Shown here: positions 1 through 8,803 of the stretch, in pieces
Position numbering within the stretch: position 1 is the stretch's first letter
Layout: the number at the start of each line of letters is the position of its first letter
Assembly: GCA_945897435.1 (NCBI GenBank)
Contig: CAMDFJ010000013.1
Location: 1 to 35,186 of the forward strand
Direction: 5' to 3'
Length of the DNA: 35,186 nt
Source of the DNA: Candidatus Kuenenia stuttgartensis
GTDB lineage: Bacteria > Planctomycetota > Planctomycetia > Pirellulales > UBA1268
The notes under the pieces: generated by a model
Told to the model about the DNA's origin: nothing
Databases searched by the model: none
Seen by the model: only the letters and a program-made list of their open reading frames with translations
Translations under genes and position numbers: made by a program

Positions 1-57
1 CGGCGGAGCCGGCCAAGGAAAATTCGGCACGATGCCGAGATTTTCCGTGAAGCAGCC
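1..57 (+). repeat. Two-hairpin repeat, copy A
   Basis: This copy has the full architecture seen again at 74-132 and 28498-28549. A short hairpin with a GGA loop lies at 1-12 (its first base is cut by the window edge). It is followed by the linker CCAAG (13-17), then a long hairpin: 18-23 pairs with 40-45 and 24-29 with 33-38, with loop CGA and a single bulged G at 39. The tail CGTGAAGCAGCC occupies 46-57. It lies beyond the 3' end of mgtE. Function is unknown. Confidence 0.7.
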
Positions 58-73
58 AGCCGGGTTAGCAACA

Positions 74-132
74 GCGACCGGAGGTCGCCAAGCAAAACCG
101 GACACTATGTCCGGGTTTTGCGTGAAGCAGCC
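74..132 (+). repeat. Two-hairpin repeat, copy B
   Basis: Second copy, 16 bases after copy A. The first hairpin is 74-79 paired with 83-88 around a GGA loop. The linker CCAAG is at 88-92. The second hairpin pairs 93-97 with 116-120 and 98-104 with 108-114, with loop CTA and a bulged G at 115. The tail CGTGAAGCAGCC (121-132) is identical to that of copy A. The stems differ in sequence from copies A and C but stay fully paired, which suggests selection on structure. Confidence 0.75.
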
Positions 133-136
133 GCGC

Positions 137-161
137 CAGGCTGAAGCCTGTCCCACATCGG
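137..161 (+). repeat. Short palindromic repeat, copy 1
   Basis: CAGGC and GCCTG pair around a TGAA loop, and TCCCACATCGG follows. All 25 bases recur exactly at 21695-21719. A variant with a TCAA loop is at 28432-28457. It lies between the two-hairpin copies and the end of mgtE, in a spacer with no gene. Confidence 0.75.
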
Positions 162-208
162 GCAGCACGTGGATGGCCTTCCGCGATCACCCGGGAGCGG
201 AGGCCTTG

Positions 209-1549
209 TCACTCGAGGACGAGCACGGCGATCGCGGTGTAGAGCACGATCCCGACGATGTCGACGATCGACGACACGAACGGATTGCTCATCAGGGCCG
301 GGTCGAGCCCGAGCGAGCGGAAGAGCAGCGGCAGGCCGGAGCCGACGAGCGTGCCGAGAATCACCACGCTGAGGATCGTGAACGGGATGACGAGCGCGTC
401 GATCGGCGAGGGGGCGTAGACGAGTCCCAGCAGGTAGCCGGGCACGGCGAGCAGTGCGCCGAGCAGCAGTCCGAGGGCGAACTCCCGTTTCAGGATCCGC
501 GGCCAGTCGGAGAGTTTGCAGTCGCCCGTCGAGAGGGCCGTGATCACGAGCGTCGCCGACTGATTGCCGGAGTTGCCGCCACTGGCGATCACGAGCGGGA
601 TGAAGGCCACGAGCCAGGGGTGTGAGATCGGCGAGCGGGCCAGCACCATCGCGGTCACGGCGGCCGTGCCGAACAGGATCGTGAGCCAGACACCACGCTT
701 CCAGGTCATCGAAACGATCGCGGCGTCGAGGTAGCTCTCGCCCAGCGGCGAGACGGCGGCGATCCGCTGGGCGTCATCGGTGGCATCCTGACGCACGGCG
801 TCGAGGACGTCGTCGTGGGTGATGATGCCCACGAGCCGGTCGCGGTCGTCGACGACCGGGATGGCGATGAAGTCGAAGCGGGCCAGTTTCTGGACCACCT
901 CCTCCCGCGGTTCGTCGAGCCGGACGCGGATCACGTCCCGCTGCATGATGTCGGAAACCAGGGCCGTCGGCCTGGCCAGGATCAGGTCGCGGAGCGAGAC
1001 GAAGCCGAGCAGTTTGCGGTCGGCGTCGAGCACGTAGATGTAGTAGATCGACTCGCTGTCTGGTGCCTGCGACCGCAGCCGGGTGACCGCCTCGCCGGCC
1101 GTGATGTCGGCGGGCAGCGAGGCATATTCGGTCGTCATCAGGCCGCCGGCTGAATCCTCCGGGCAGGAGAGGAGCATGCGGATGTCGTGACGCTCGGCCT
1201 TGGCGACCAGCGGCAGGATCTCCTCGACGAAATCCGGGTCGAGTTCCCGCAGCAGGTCGTCGCGGTTGTCGGCGGCCATCCACTCGATGAGCGGCCCGAG
1301 GTGCTGCCGGTCGGCCGCCATCACCAGCTCGACCTGCCGCGGCATCGGGTAGTAGGGAAAGATCTCCGCCTGCCGCTCGACTGGCACCGCATCGAGCATC
1401 TGCCAGAGTTCCCGGTCGTCGAGTCCCTCGGAAAACTCCGCCACCGTGGCCGGGTGCAGTTCCGCCGCAACTTCCCGCAGGCCGGCAGCGTCGCCCTCGG
1501 CGAGCATCACGCGGAGTTCCGGGAGCAGGATCGGATTGGCAACGACCAT
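209..1549 (-). CDS. mgtE: Magnesium transporter MgtE
   Basis: A 446-residue MgtE-family Mg2+ channel of the inner membrane, of normal length. The N-terminal half is the cytosolic superhelical MgtE_N domain (about residues 10-125). Next comes a pair of CBS domains (about 130-255), which in this family sense internal Mg2+ and close the pore. The C-terminal part (about 275-446) holds about five membrane helices. It includes the family sequence ASGGNSGNQSATLVITALSTG-like segment and the last-helix segment SNPFVSSIVDIVG, whose Asp corresponds to the pore Asp. The ATG at 1549 starts exactly at the family N-terminus; the open frame continues upstream without homology. It is divergent from the cytochrome gene at 1637. 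No Mg2+ riboswitch was recognised in the 87-base gap. Confidence 0.95.
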   Translation of the reverse strand: MVVANPILLPELRVMLAEGDAAGLREVAAELHPATVAEFSEGLDDRELWQMLDAVPVERQAEIFPYYPMPRQVELVMAADRQHLGPLIEWMAADNRDDLLRELDPDFVEEILPLVAKAERHDIRMLLSCPEDSAGGLMTTEYASLPADITAGEAVTRLRSQAPDSESIYYIYVLDADRKLLGFVSLRDLILARPTALVSDIMQRDVIRVRLDEPREEVVQKLARFDFIAIPVVDDRDRLVGIITHDDVLDAVRQDATDDAQRIAAVSPLGESYLDAAIVSMTWKRGVWLTILFGTAAVTAMVLARSPISHPWLVAFIPLVIASGGNSGNQSATLVITALSTGDCKLSDWPRILKREFALGLLLGALLAVPGYLLGLVYAPSPIDALVIPFTILSVVILGTLVGSGLPLLFRSLGLDPALMSNPFVSSIVDIVGIVLYTAIAVLVLE

Positions 1550-1576
1550 GAGGGCAGACGGCTGTGGGGAGGGGCC

Positions 1577-1582
1577 TATACT
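1577..1582 (+). promoter_or_regulatory. Candidate -10 box for the cytochrome gene
   Basis: CTATACT in the divergent mgtE/cytochrome spacer contains TATACT, a 5 of 6 match to the sigma-70 -10 box, 54 bases before the cytochrome ATG. The same CTATACT precedes the ABC transporter at 7771-7777. I see no convincing -35 box. Confidence 0.35.
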
Positions 1583-1636
1583 GCGGGAGCATCTGCTGCC
1601 GCGCACGGGCCAAAGGCGGGATTCCGCCAGTATGAC

Positions 1637-3094
1637 ATGAATGCATCCCGAATCGAACCCAGGTCGGGCCCTCGTCGCCGAATCGATCGGCCTCGCTCGG
1701 CCACCGCAGCCCGCGGCCGAGGCCGGCCGCTCCGGGACGCGGTCATCGGGCTGGCGGTCCTGGTCTGCCTGATATCGGGGTCGGTCTTCGGGAATGGAAT
1801 CGAGGAGCAGATCGAGCGTGGCCGGCAGCTGCTCCTGACGAAGCCCTATCTGCCGGCCGATTTCGACCAGCAGGTATTCGACGATCTCTGGACGACCTGG
1901 CCAGAGCCGCTCCGAAGCCGGGCGGAGGGGGCCGAAGTCGCCGAACGTCGGCGGATGGCGATGGAGCGATACGGCCTGACTCCCCATCCCGACGACCCCT
2001 CCCGCTCGATGCAGTATGTCGTCGGCCCCGATGGCAGCTGGACGATGAGCTGTCTGGCCTGCCATCAGGGACAGGTCGAGGGCCGGGTGATTCCCGGTCT
2101 GGCCAATTCCAACTACGCCCTGGAGACGCTCACCGAGGAGGTCCGCCTGGTGAAGGTCCGGCAGCGGAAGCCGTTCGGCCACATGGACATGGGATCGCTG
2201 CTGCTGCCGCTGGGCACGACCGTCGGCACGACCAACGCCGTGATCTTCGGCGTCGCCCTGATGCGGCATCGCGACCGCGACCTGAACATCGTCCAGCGGC
2301 CGCCGCGGTTCGATCTCGTGCACCACGACATGGACGCCCCCGCCTGGTGGCACTACCGAACGAGGCAGGGGCTCTACGCCGACGGCTTCGCCCCCAAGAG
2401 TCACCGGATGCTGATGCAGTTCCTGCTCGTGAAGGAGAACGGACCGGAGAAGTTTGCCGCCTGGGAGGACGACTTCCGCGACATCGATGCCTGGATCTCG
2501 TCGCTTCGGCCGCCGCCCTGGCCCGGACCGGTCGATGCGAGGCTGGCGGAGAAGGGCCGAGGCCTGTTCGCCTCCCACTGCGCCGGCTGCCACGGCAGTT
2601 ACGGCCAGGATCGCGTCTACCCCGAAAAGGTCGTTCCGATCGACGAGATCGGCACCGATCGGGTCCGCTTCGATTCGCTCACCGCCAAGGAGCGGAAGGA
2701 TCTCAATGGCAGCTGGTTTGGGCACCACGGCCGCGATGCCGGGCGGCTCGCGGACCGTGTCTCGCCCGACGGCTATGTGGCACCGCCGCTCGACGGGATC
2801 TGGGCCAGCGCTCCCTACCTCCACAACGGCTCCGTGCCGACCCTCTGGCACCTGCTCCGTCCGGCCGAGCGGCCGGCTGTCTGGCGGAGATCGCCGACGG
2901 GCTACGACCGTGTCCGCGTCGGCCTCGAGGTCGAGGCCCTCGAATCGCTTCCGACCGGGAAGCTGACGACCGCCGAGCGTCGGACCTTCTTCGATACCGG
3001 CAGGCCCGGCAAGTCGGCGTCCGGACACGATTTTCCCGACGCGCTCGACGAGGATCAGAAGGCGGCGGTGCTCGAATATCTGAAGACGCTCTAG
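1637..3094 (+). CDS. Di-heme c-type cytochrome (RoxA/peroxidase-like)
   Basis: A 485-residue exported cytochrome. A basic N-terminus followed by a hydrophobic stretch (about residues 34-52) looks like a long signal peptide or membrane anchor. Two heme-binding CXXCH sites are visible: CLACH at 139-143 and CAGCH at 315-319. Near the C-terminus APYLHNGSVPTLWHLL is the segment typical of di-heme cytochrome c peroxidases and RoxA-like proteins. It is expected to be a periplasmic electron-transfer or peroxidase-type enzyme; the substrate cannot be told. The ATG at 1637 was chosen because the 450 bases of open frame before it are the antisense of mgtE. It appears to be a single-gene unit, with thiC 117 bases downstream. 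Confidence 0.82.
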   Translation: MNASRIEPRSGPRRRIDRPRSATAARGRGRPLRDAVIGLAVLVCLISGSVFGNGIEEQIERGRQLLLTKPYLPADFDQQVFDDLWTTWPEPLRSRAEGAEVAERRRMAMERYGLTPHPDDPSRSMQYVVGPDGSWTMSCLACHQGQVEGRVIPGLANSNYALETLTEEVRLVKVRQRKPFGHMDMGSLLLPLGTTVGTTNAVIFGVALMRHRDRDLNIVQRPPRFDLVHHDMDAPAWWHYRTRQGLYADGFAPKSHRMLMQFLLVKENGPEKFAAWEDDFRDIDAWISSLRPPPWPGPVDARLAEKGRGLFASHCAGCHGSYGQDRVYPEKVVPIDEIGTDRVRFDSLTAKERKDLNGSWFGHHGRDAGRLADRVSPDGYVAPPLDGIWASAPYLHNGSVPTLWHLLRPAERPAVWRRSPTGYDRVRVGLEVEALESLPTGKLTTAERRTFFDTGRPGKSASGHDFPDALDEDQKAAVLEYLKTL

Positions 3095-3104
3095 AGGTCT
3101 CAGT

Positions 3105-3128
3105 GGGATAGGTCATCCCCGACCTTTT
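3105..3128 (+). terminator. Weak hairpin with T-run after the cytochrome gene
   Basis: AGGTC (3110-3114) pairs with GACCT (3121-3125) and is followed by a T-run (3125-3128 is TTTT), a weak intrinsic terminator. An alternative hairpin, GGGAT (3105-3109) with ATCCC (3115-3119), uses the same bases and excludes it. It lies between two same-strand genes. Confidence 0.3.
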
Positions 3129-3178
3129 CCCGGATCGGACACCTGCCTCCACCCACCCTGTCCGATCTGCTACCGTAG

Positions 3179-4549
<1,371 letters not shown>

Positions 4550-4552
4550 GCC

Positions 4553-5176
4553 TCAGAGGGCCTTGGCCCGAAGGTCGCGAAACTCGACCTTCATCACGAG
4601 GCCGGGGTGGATCTGGAGACCGATCGGGGCCGGCTCGCGGTACTTCTCGCTCGTGTACTGCGACACCTTCTGGCCGTTGAGCCAGACGGTGAACGTGTCT
4701 CCCTTGGCTTCGAGGCGGATCCGATTCCACTCGCCGGGCCTGAGCAGTTCGGCGGCCTTCGGGGCCTGGGCCTCTTCCGGATACTTCCCGTTGTAGAAGG
4801 AGCAGGTCATGTCCTTCTTGAGGCTCCGCGAGACGCCGATCTGCACCTGCAGTTCGGGCTTCCGCACCATGATGCCGCTGTCGATCTCACCGCTGAACCG
4901 CACCTCACCCTCGATGACCAGATCGCCGTAGGGCTTTTCCGTGTAGAGCATCGAGCCCTTCTTCTCGGCGTCGTTCTCACCCACGATCGCCCCATCGACC
5001 ACCTTCCAATAGGGCCCGCCCACGACCTTCCAGCCGGCGAGGTCGCTGCCGTTGAAGATTGCCGGCAGGTCGGCCGAGGGGGGGATCTCACCCAGGGCAC
5101 GGGTGCCCCAGAGGGTCGCCATGACAAGCATGCAAAAAAGTCGGGCCGCGACGGCGAGGACGGAGAAGCGATTCAT
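4553..5176 (-). CDS. Secreted DUF1080 (3-keto-disaccharide hydrolase-like) protein
   Basis: A 207-residue protein with an N-terminal signal peptide (hydrophobic about 8-28, cleavage near ALG-E). It continues as a single DUF1080 domain: LPAIFNGSDLAGWKVVGG, then EGEVRFSGEIDSGIMVR, GEWNRIRLEAKGDTFTVWLNG and IGLQIHPG, a concanavalin-like beta-sandwich order. The family is greatly expanded in planctomycetes and is linked to extracytoplasmic sugar breakdown; some members hydrolyse 3-keto-disaccharides. The start ATG overlaps the stop of the ABA4-like gene by 4 bases (5173-5176), so the two are probably cotranscribed with cysS. The substrate is not known. Confidence 0.88.
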   Translation of the reverse strand: MNRFSVLAVAARLFCMLVMATLWGTRALGEIPPSADLPAIFNGSDLAGWKVVGGPYWKVVDGAIVGENDAEKKGSMLYTEKPYGDLVIEGEVRFSGEIDSGIMVRKPELQVQIGVSRSLKKDMTCSFYNGKYPEEAQAPKAAELLRPGEWNRIRLEAKGDTFTVWLNGQKVSQYTSEKYREPAPIGLQIHPGLVMKVEFRDLRAKAL

Positions 5177-5637
5177 GAGATTGGCCTTTCTTCTGCGAGG
5201 AACCTGCGGCGGAGGATGCCCCGGATCAGGAGGTGGAGGAGAAACCCCACCGGCCCGGCCAGGAAGGTGAGTATGAGAGCGAGCGTGCGGAGCGGCCAGG
5301 GAATCCCGAGTCGCACGGCATCGCGGGCGATCCAGGCCCCCACCACCATGTCGAACACCAGATAGTGGGTCCAGGCGGCGGCAAAGACCCAGTCGTCGGC
5401 GAAGGCCGACCGCAGGCCGGCGAGCGTCGTCAGGTCCCCCGGCGGCGGCCCGCCGCTCGCGAGCTTCCAGCCGATCACGGCCGCGTAGCAGGCCGCGAGC
5501 AGCCCCGGCACGAGGATCGGGCAGAGCAGGTGCGACACGAACCGGCGGGCAGGAAAGGCCACGAGCCCGATCCAGGCCAGAAGTGCGACCGTGTTCGTGA
5601 CCTCGAAGAACCGCTGGGGATTGAGGAGCCCGTTCAC
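5173..5637 (-). CDS. ABA4-like (DUF4281) membrane protein
   Basis: A 154-residue integral membrane protein with about four hydrophobic helices. The middle carries the family hallmark: LAGLRSAFADDWVFAAAWTHYL followed by FDMVVGAWIARDA, and the last helix has LTFLAGPVGFLLHLLIR. Plant ABA4 takes part in neoxanthin formation; the role of bacterial members is not established. The GTG start at 5637 overlaps the cysS stop (5634-5636), and the end overlaps the DUF1080 start. This gives a tightly coupled run cysS, ABA4-like, DUF1080. It has no obvious functional tie to cysteinyl-tRNA synthesis. Confidence 0.85.
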   Translation of the reverse strand: MNGLLNPQRFFEVTNTVALLAWIGLVAFPARRFVSHLLCPILVPGLLAACYAAVIGWKLASGGPPPGDLTTLAGLRSAFADDWVFAAAWTHYLVFDMVVGAWIARDAVRLGIPWPLRTLALILTFLAGPVGFLLHLLIRGILRRRFLAEERPIS

Positions 5638-7223
5638 TTCCTGCTCCAGCCCGTTCCGTCGGGCCGGTCCTCCAGCACGATGCCCGCCTCGGTGAGCTTG
5701 TTTCGCACCAGGTCGGCCGTGGCAAAGTCCTTCGTCTTGCGGGCGTTGGCCCGGATCTCGATGACGAGTTCCATCAGTTTTCCGACGAGGGCCTCGTCGG
5801 CTCCGCCGGCCTTTGCCCGCGGTGGCTCGAGGAACAGGCCGAGCACGCCGGTCAGTTCCCTGAGCACGAGCATCATCGCCTCGAGCGTCGCCAGTTCGGC
5901 GGCGGGCTTCTTCGATTCCAGCGAATGCTGGTCGATGAACTTATTCACGACGCGGACGAAGTCGAACAGGCTGGCGATCGCGATCGCGGTGTTGAAGTCG
6001 TCGTCCATCGCGGCCAGAAACTTTTCCCGCAGCGACCTCACCTCTTCGCCCGCCCTGTCCACGGCCGCATCGCCCTCGCGGCGGCTGCGGCAGGGCAGGG
6101 GATGGAACGCATTGCCGGTCACCCGCTCGAACCGGGTGAAGAGCCGCTCGAAGGCCTCCATCGCCCGGGCACTCTCGCCGAGCGGTTCCTCACCGAAGTG
6201 GATCGGACTGCGGTAGTGGGTCGAGAGCAGGAGCATGCGGATCGCCTCCGGCTGGTGCCGGGCGAGAAGGTTCTTGAACGGCTCGGCGCCGGTCGATTTC
6301 GAGATCTTGGTGGCTGCCTGGGCCGCCGCCTCGTCGATGCCGTCGCCAGAGCCGCGCGGCCGGCCGCCCACCTTGCCCGCCGCGCCGGCCGCCTGCATCA
6401 GGCCGTTGTGCATCCAGAACGTGGCCATCGGGCAGTCGTGCAGCGATTCGCTCTGGGCGATCTCGTTTTCATGATGCGGAAAGACGAGATCAAGGCCGCC
6501 GCCATGGATGTCGAAGTGGGGCCCGAGGATCGCCTTGCTCATCGCCGAGCACTCGATGTGCCAGCCCGGTCGGCCCGGACCCCAGGGGCTGTCCCAGGCC
6601 GGCTCACCCGGCTTCGCCTTCTTCCAGAGCGCGAAGTCGGCCGCCGACCGCTTCCGCTCGGCCGTCGAGCCGCCCTCGCCCTGCGTCTGCTCGACGGAGC
6701 GGTTGGTGAGCTTGCCGTAGTCGGCGTCTTTCGTGACGTCGAAGTAGACGTCGCCGTCGCTGGCGTAGGCGCAGCCCTTGGCGATCAGCCCCTCGATGAA
6801 TGCGATGATCGTGCCGATGTGGTCGGTCGCCTTCGGCATCTCGTCGATGCCCGCCACGCCGAGGGTCGCCAGATTCTCCAGGTAGTCGGCCGTCATCTCC
6901 TCGGCGAGTTTCGCCATCGTGGTGCCGCGAAGGGCGCTCTCGGCGATGATCTTGTCGTCGACGTCGGTGATGTTGACCACCCAGGTCACCTTCCAGCCCG
7001 AATAGACGAGGTGACGCTTGACGGTGTCGAAGATCACCGGGCCGACCATATGGCCGATGTGGCTCGGCTTGTAGACCGTCGGCCCGCAGAGATACATCCC
7101 CACCTCGCCCGGCTTCACGGTGACGAGCGGAGTCTTCTTCTTGGTGAGCGTGCTGTAGACCTCGATCGCGGGCAGCCTGTCGGAGGCCTCGGCCGTCGTC
7201 GGTTTGGTCTGGGTCGTCGCCAT
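5634..7223 (-). CDS. cysS: Cysteinyl-tRNA synthetase
   Basis: Class I synthetase that charges tRNA-Cys. At 529 residues it is longer than E. coli CysS (461). Visible: the zinc and active-site segment YLCGPTVY with Cys46, HIGH as HIGH at 55-58, ITDVDDKII, WHIECSAMS, the HGGGLDLVFPHHENE zinc ligands, and KISKS at 306-310 in place of KMSKS. An unusual insert of about 25 Gly/Ala-rich residues lies between the HNGLMQ segment and KISKS. The N-terminus carries about 18 extra residues. It lies 40 bases downstream of ispF on the same strand and overlaps the ABA4-like gene at its 3' end. Confidence 0.96.
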   Translation of the reverse strand: MATTQTKPTTAEASDRLPAIEVYSTLTKKKTPLVTVKPGEVGMYLCGPTVYKPSHIGHMVGPVIFDTVKRHLVYSGWKVTWVVNITDVDDKIIAESALRGTTMAKLAEEMTADYLENLATLGVAGIDEMPKATDHIGTIIAFIEGLIAKGCAYASDGDVYFDVTKDADYGKLTNRSVEQTQGEGGSTAERKRSAADFALWKKAKPGEPAWDSPWGPGRPGWHIECSAMSKAILGPHFDIHGGGLDLVFPHHENEIAQSESLHDCPMATFWMHNGLMQAAGAAGKVGGRPRGSGDGIDEAAAQAATKISKSTGAEPFKNLLARHQPEAIRMLLLSTHYRSPIHFGEEPLGESARAMEAFERLFTRFERVTGNAFHPLPCRSRREGDAAVDRAGEEVRSLREKFLAAMDDDFNTAIAIASLFDFVRVVNKFIDQHSLESKKPAAELATLEAMMLVLRELTGVLGLFLEPPRAKAGGADEALVGKLMELVIEIRANARKTKDFATADLVRNKLTEAGIVLEDRPDGTGWSRK

Positions 7224-7239
7224 GGGCCATTCGTCTCCA

Positions 7240-7263
7240 GGGGTGCGTTTTGGGGTGCGTTTT
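7240..7263. repeat. Perfect 12-bp tandem duplication
   Basis: GGGGTGCGTTTT occurs twice back to back (7240-7251, 7252-7263). It fills most of the 40-base gap between the ispF stop and the cysS start. It is probably a replication-slippage product. Confidence 0.8.
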
Positions 7264-7740
7264 TCAGTTGCGTTCGATCAGGACCACGCATTCGGCTGCG
7301 ATCGCCTGCTCGCTGCCGATCGGGCCGACGCCCTCGCCCGTCTTGGCCTTGAGCCAGACGGCTTCGATGCCCAGGTCGAGGATGGCGGCGATCCGCTCCC
7401 GCATCCGCTCCCGATGCGGCAGGATTTTGGGCCGCTGGGCGAAAATCACGCAATCCAGGTTCACGATCCGCCAGCCCGCGGCGGCCAGGCGGTCGGCTGC
7501 GGCCGCCAGCATCCCGGCCGAATCCCGCCCCTTGTTGGCCGGATCGGTGTCGGGAAACATCTCGCCGATGTCGCCGAGCGCCGCGGCGCCGAGCACCGCG
7601 TCGGTGATCGCATGCAGGAGCACGTCGGCATCGCTGTGACCGAGCGCCTGCCTGTCGTGCGGGATCGTGATGCCCCCGAGCACGAGGCCATCGCCGGGGC
7701 CGAGCCGGTGGGTGTCGTGTCCGAGGCCGATCCGATGCAT
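7264..7740 (-). CDS. ispF: 2-C-methyl-D-erythritol 2,4-cyclodiphosphate synthase
   Basis: MEP-pathway enzyme that forms the cyclic diphosphate intermediate of isoprenoid synthesis. The 158 residues match the usual length. Family segments in order: RIGLGHDTHRL with metal ligands Asp9 and His11, LGGITIP, LGHSDADVLLHAITDA with the third metal His, GDIGEMFPDTDP, and the C-terminal KAKTGEGVGPIGSEQAIAAECVVLI. It is divergent from the ABC transporter with only 43 bases between the starts. cysS follows on the same strand. Confidence 0.96.
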   Translation of the reverse strand: MHRIGLGHDTHRLGPGDGLVLGGITIPHDRQALGHSDADVLLHAITDAVLGAAALGDIGEMFPDTDPANKGRDSAGMLAAAADRLAAAGWRIVNLDCVIFAQRPKILPHRERMRERIAAILDLGIEAVWLKAKTGEGVGPIGSEQAIAAECVVLIERN

Positions 7741-7771
7741 GCCAACTCCCGTGGAAGTCAGTGTTTTCCCC

Positions 7772-7777
7772 TATACT
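7772..7777 (+). promoter_or_regulatory. Candidate -10 box; likely leaderless ABC transporter mRNA
   Basis: TATACT lies only 6 bases before the ATG at 7784. If it is the -10 box, transcription begins at or next to the A of the start codon, giving a leaderless mRNA. There is no Shine-Dalgarno site, which agrees with this. A -35 box is not clear. Confidence 0.4.
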
Positions 7778-7783
7778 CGCCAC

Positions 7784-8803
7784 ATGCACAACACCAGTGC
7801 CGGCCCCGCCCCGGTGATCGACGTCGACGGCCTGGCCAAGGAGTATCGCGTCTACGACAAGCCCGAGGGGCTGCTGGCGAGTGTCCGGGGGCTGTTTCAT
7901 CGGCCGAGCCGGGTGGTGGGGGCGGTCAAGGACCTGAGCCTCTCGATCGGCCGCGGCGAATTCGTCGCCCTGCTCGGTCCCAACGGCGCGGGCAAGACGA
8001 CGTTTCTGAAACTCCTCTCCGGCATCATCACCCCGACCCGGGGCACGGCCCGGGTGCTCGGGCACGTTCCCTGGGAGCGGGCCGACGACTTCCGCCGCCG
8101 GTTCGCCCTGGTGATGGGGCAGCGGAACCAGCTCTGGTGGGACCTGCCGGCCGCCGAGAGTTTCCGGCTCCACAAGGAGATCTACCGGATCGATCCTGCC
8201 CGATTCGAGCGGACCCGCGACGAGCTGGTCGACCTGCTCGGCGTGCGACAGCTCATCCTCCAGCCGGTTCGCGATCTGTCGCTCGGAGAGCGGATGAAGC
8301 TGGAACTGGTGGCTGCCCTGCTCCACGAACCGGAGGTGCTGTTCCTCGACGAGCCGACGATCGGGCTCGACGTCGTCGCCCAGCACGCCCTTCACGGCTT
8401 CCTCTCCCACATCCAGGCCGAGCGGCAGATGACGATCCTGCTCACGACCCACTACATGAAGGACGTGGCGGCACTCTGCCGGCGGGCGGTCGTGATCACC
8501 GGCGGCAGCATTCTCTACGACGGCTCGCTGGAGCAGATCGTCGACCGGTTCACAAGCCACAAGATCGTGACGCTCGACCTCGAGGAGACGCCATCGCAGG
8601 AGCGGCTCGATCGGCTCGGCTTTCCCTATACGGTCAGCGGCCCGCAGGTGACACTGCGGATCGACAGGCAGCGGATCGCCGACGCGCTGCCCGAGATCCT
8701 CCGCGGCCAGTCCGTGCGGGACGTGTCGGTGGAGGATGTGCCGCTGGAGGAGATCGTGGCCGAGCTCTTTCGGGCGGGCGCCGCCGGAGGAACTTCCTCG
8801 TGA
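7784..8803 (+). CDS. ABC transporter ATP-binding protein (COG4586 type)
   Basis: A 339-residue ATPase subunit of an ABC-2-type exporter. Walker A is GPNGAGKT at 65-72. The Q-loop region reads VMGQRNQLWWDLP, the signature is LSLGERMK instead of LSGGQ, and Walker B is VLFLDEPTIGLD, followed by the LTTHYMKD switch. The VMGQRNQLWWDLP and LSLGERMK segments are typical of the COG4586 group, which always pairs with two small permeases. That is the case here: the stop overlaps the GTG of the next gene (8800-8803). The roughly 100-residue C-terminal extension is typical of the group. The substrate is unknown. Confidence 0.92.
   Translation: MHNTSAGPAPVIDVDGLAKEYRVYDKPEGLLASVRGLFHRPSRVVGAVKDLSLSIGRGEFVALLGPNGAGKTTFLKLLSGIITPTRGTARVLGHVPWERADDFRRRFALVMGQRNQLWWDLPAAESFRLHKEIYRIDPARFERTRDELVDLLGVRQLILQPVRDLSLGERMKLELVAALLHEPEVLFLDEPTIGLDVVAQHALHGFLSHIQAERQMTILLTTHYMKDVAALCRRAVVITGGSILYDGSLEQIVDRFTSHKIVTLDLEETPSQERLDRLGFPYTVSGPQVTLRIDRQRIADALPEILRGQSVRDVSVEDVPLEEIVAELFRAGAAGGTSS

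Noticed and set aside
1-161. CRISPR array
   Set aside because: Repeats are few, differ in sequence, are unevenly spaced, and have no cas genes nearby.
7240-7263. 12-bp tandem repeat as an operator for cysS
   Set aside because: A single perfect duplication with no symmetry, best explained by slippage.
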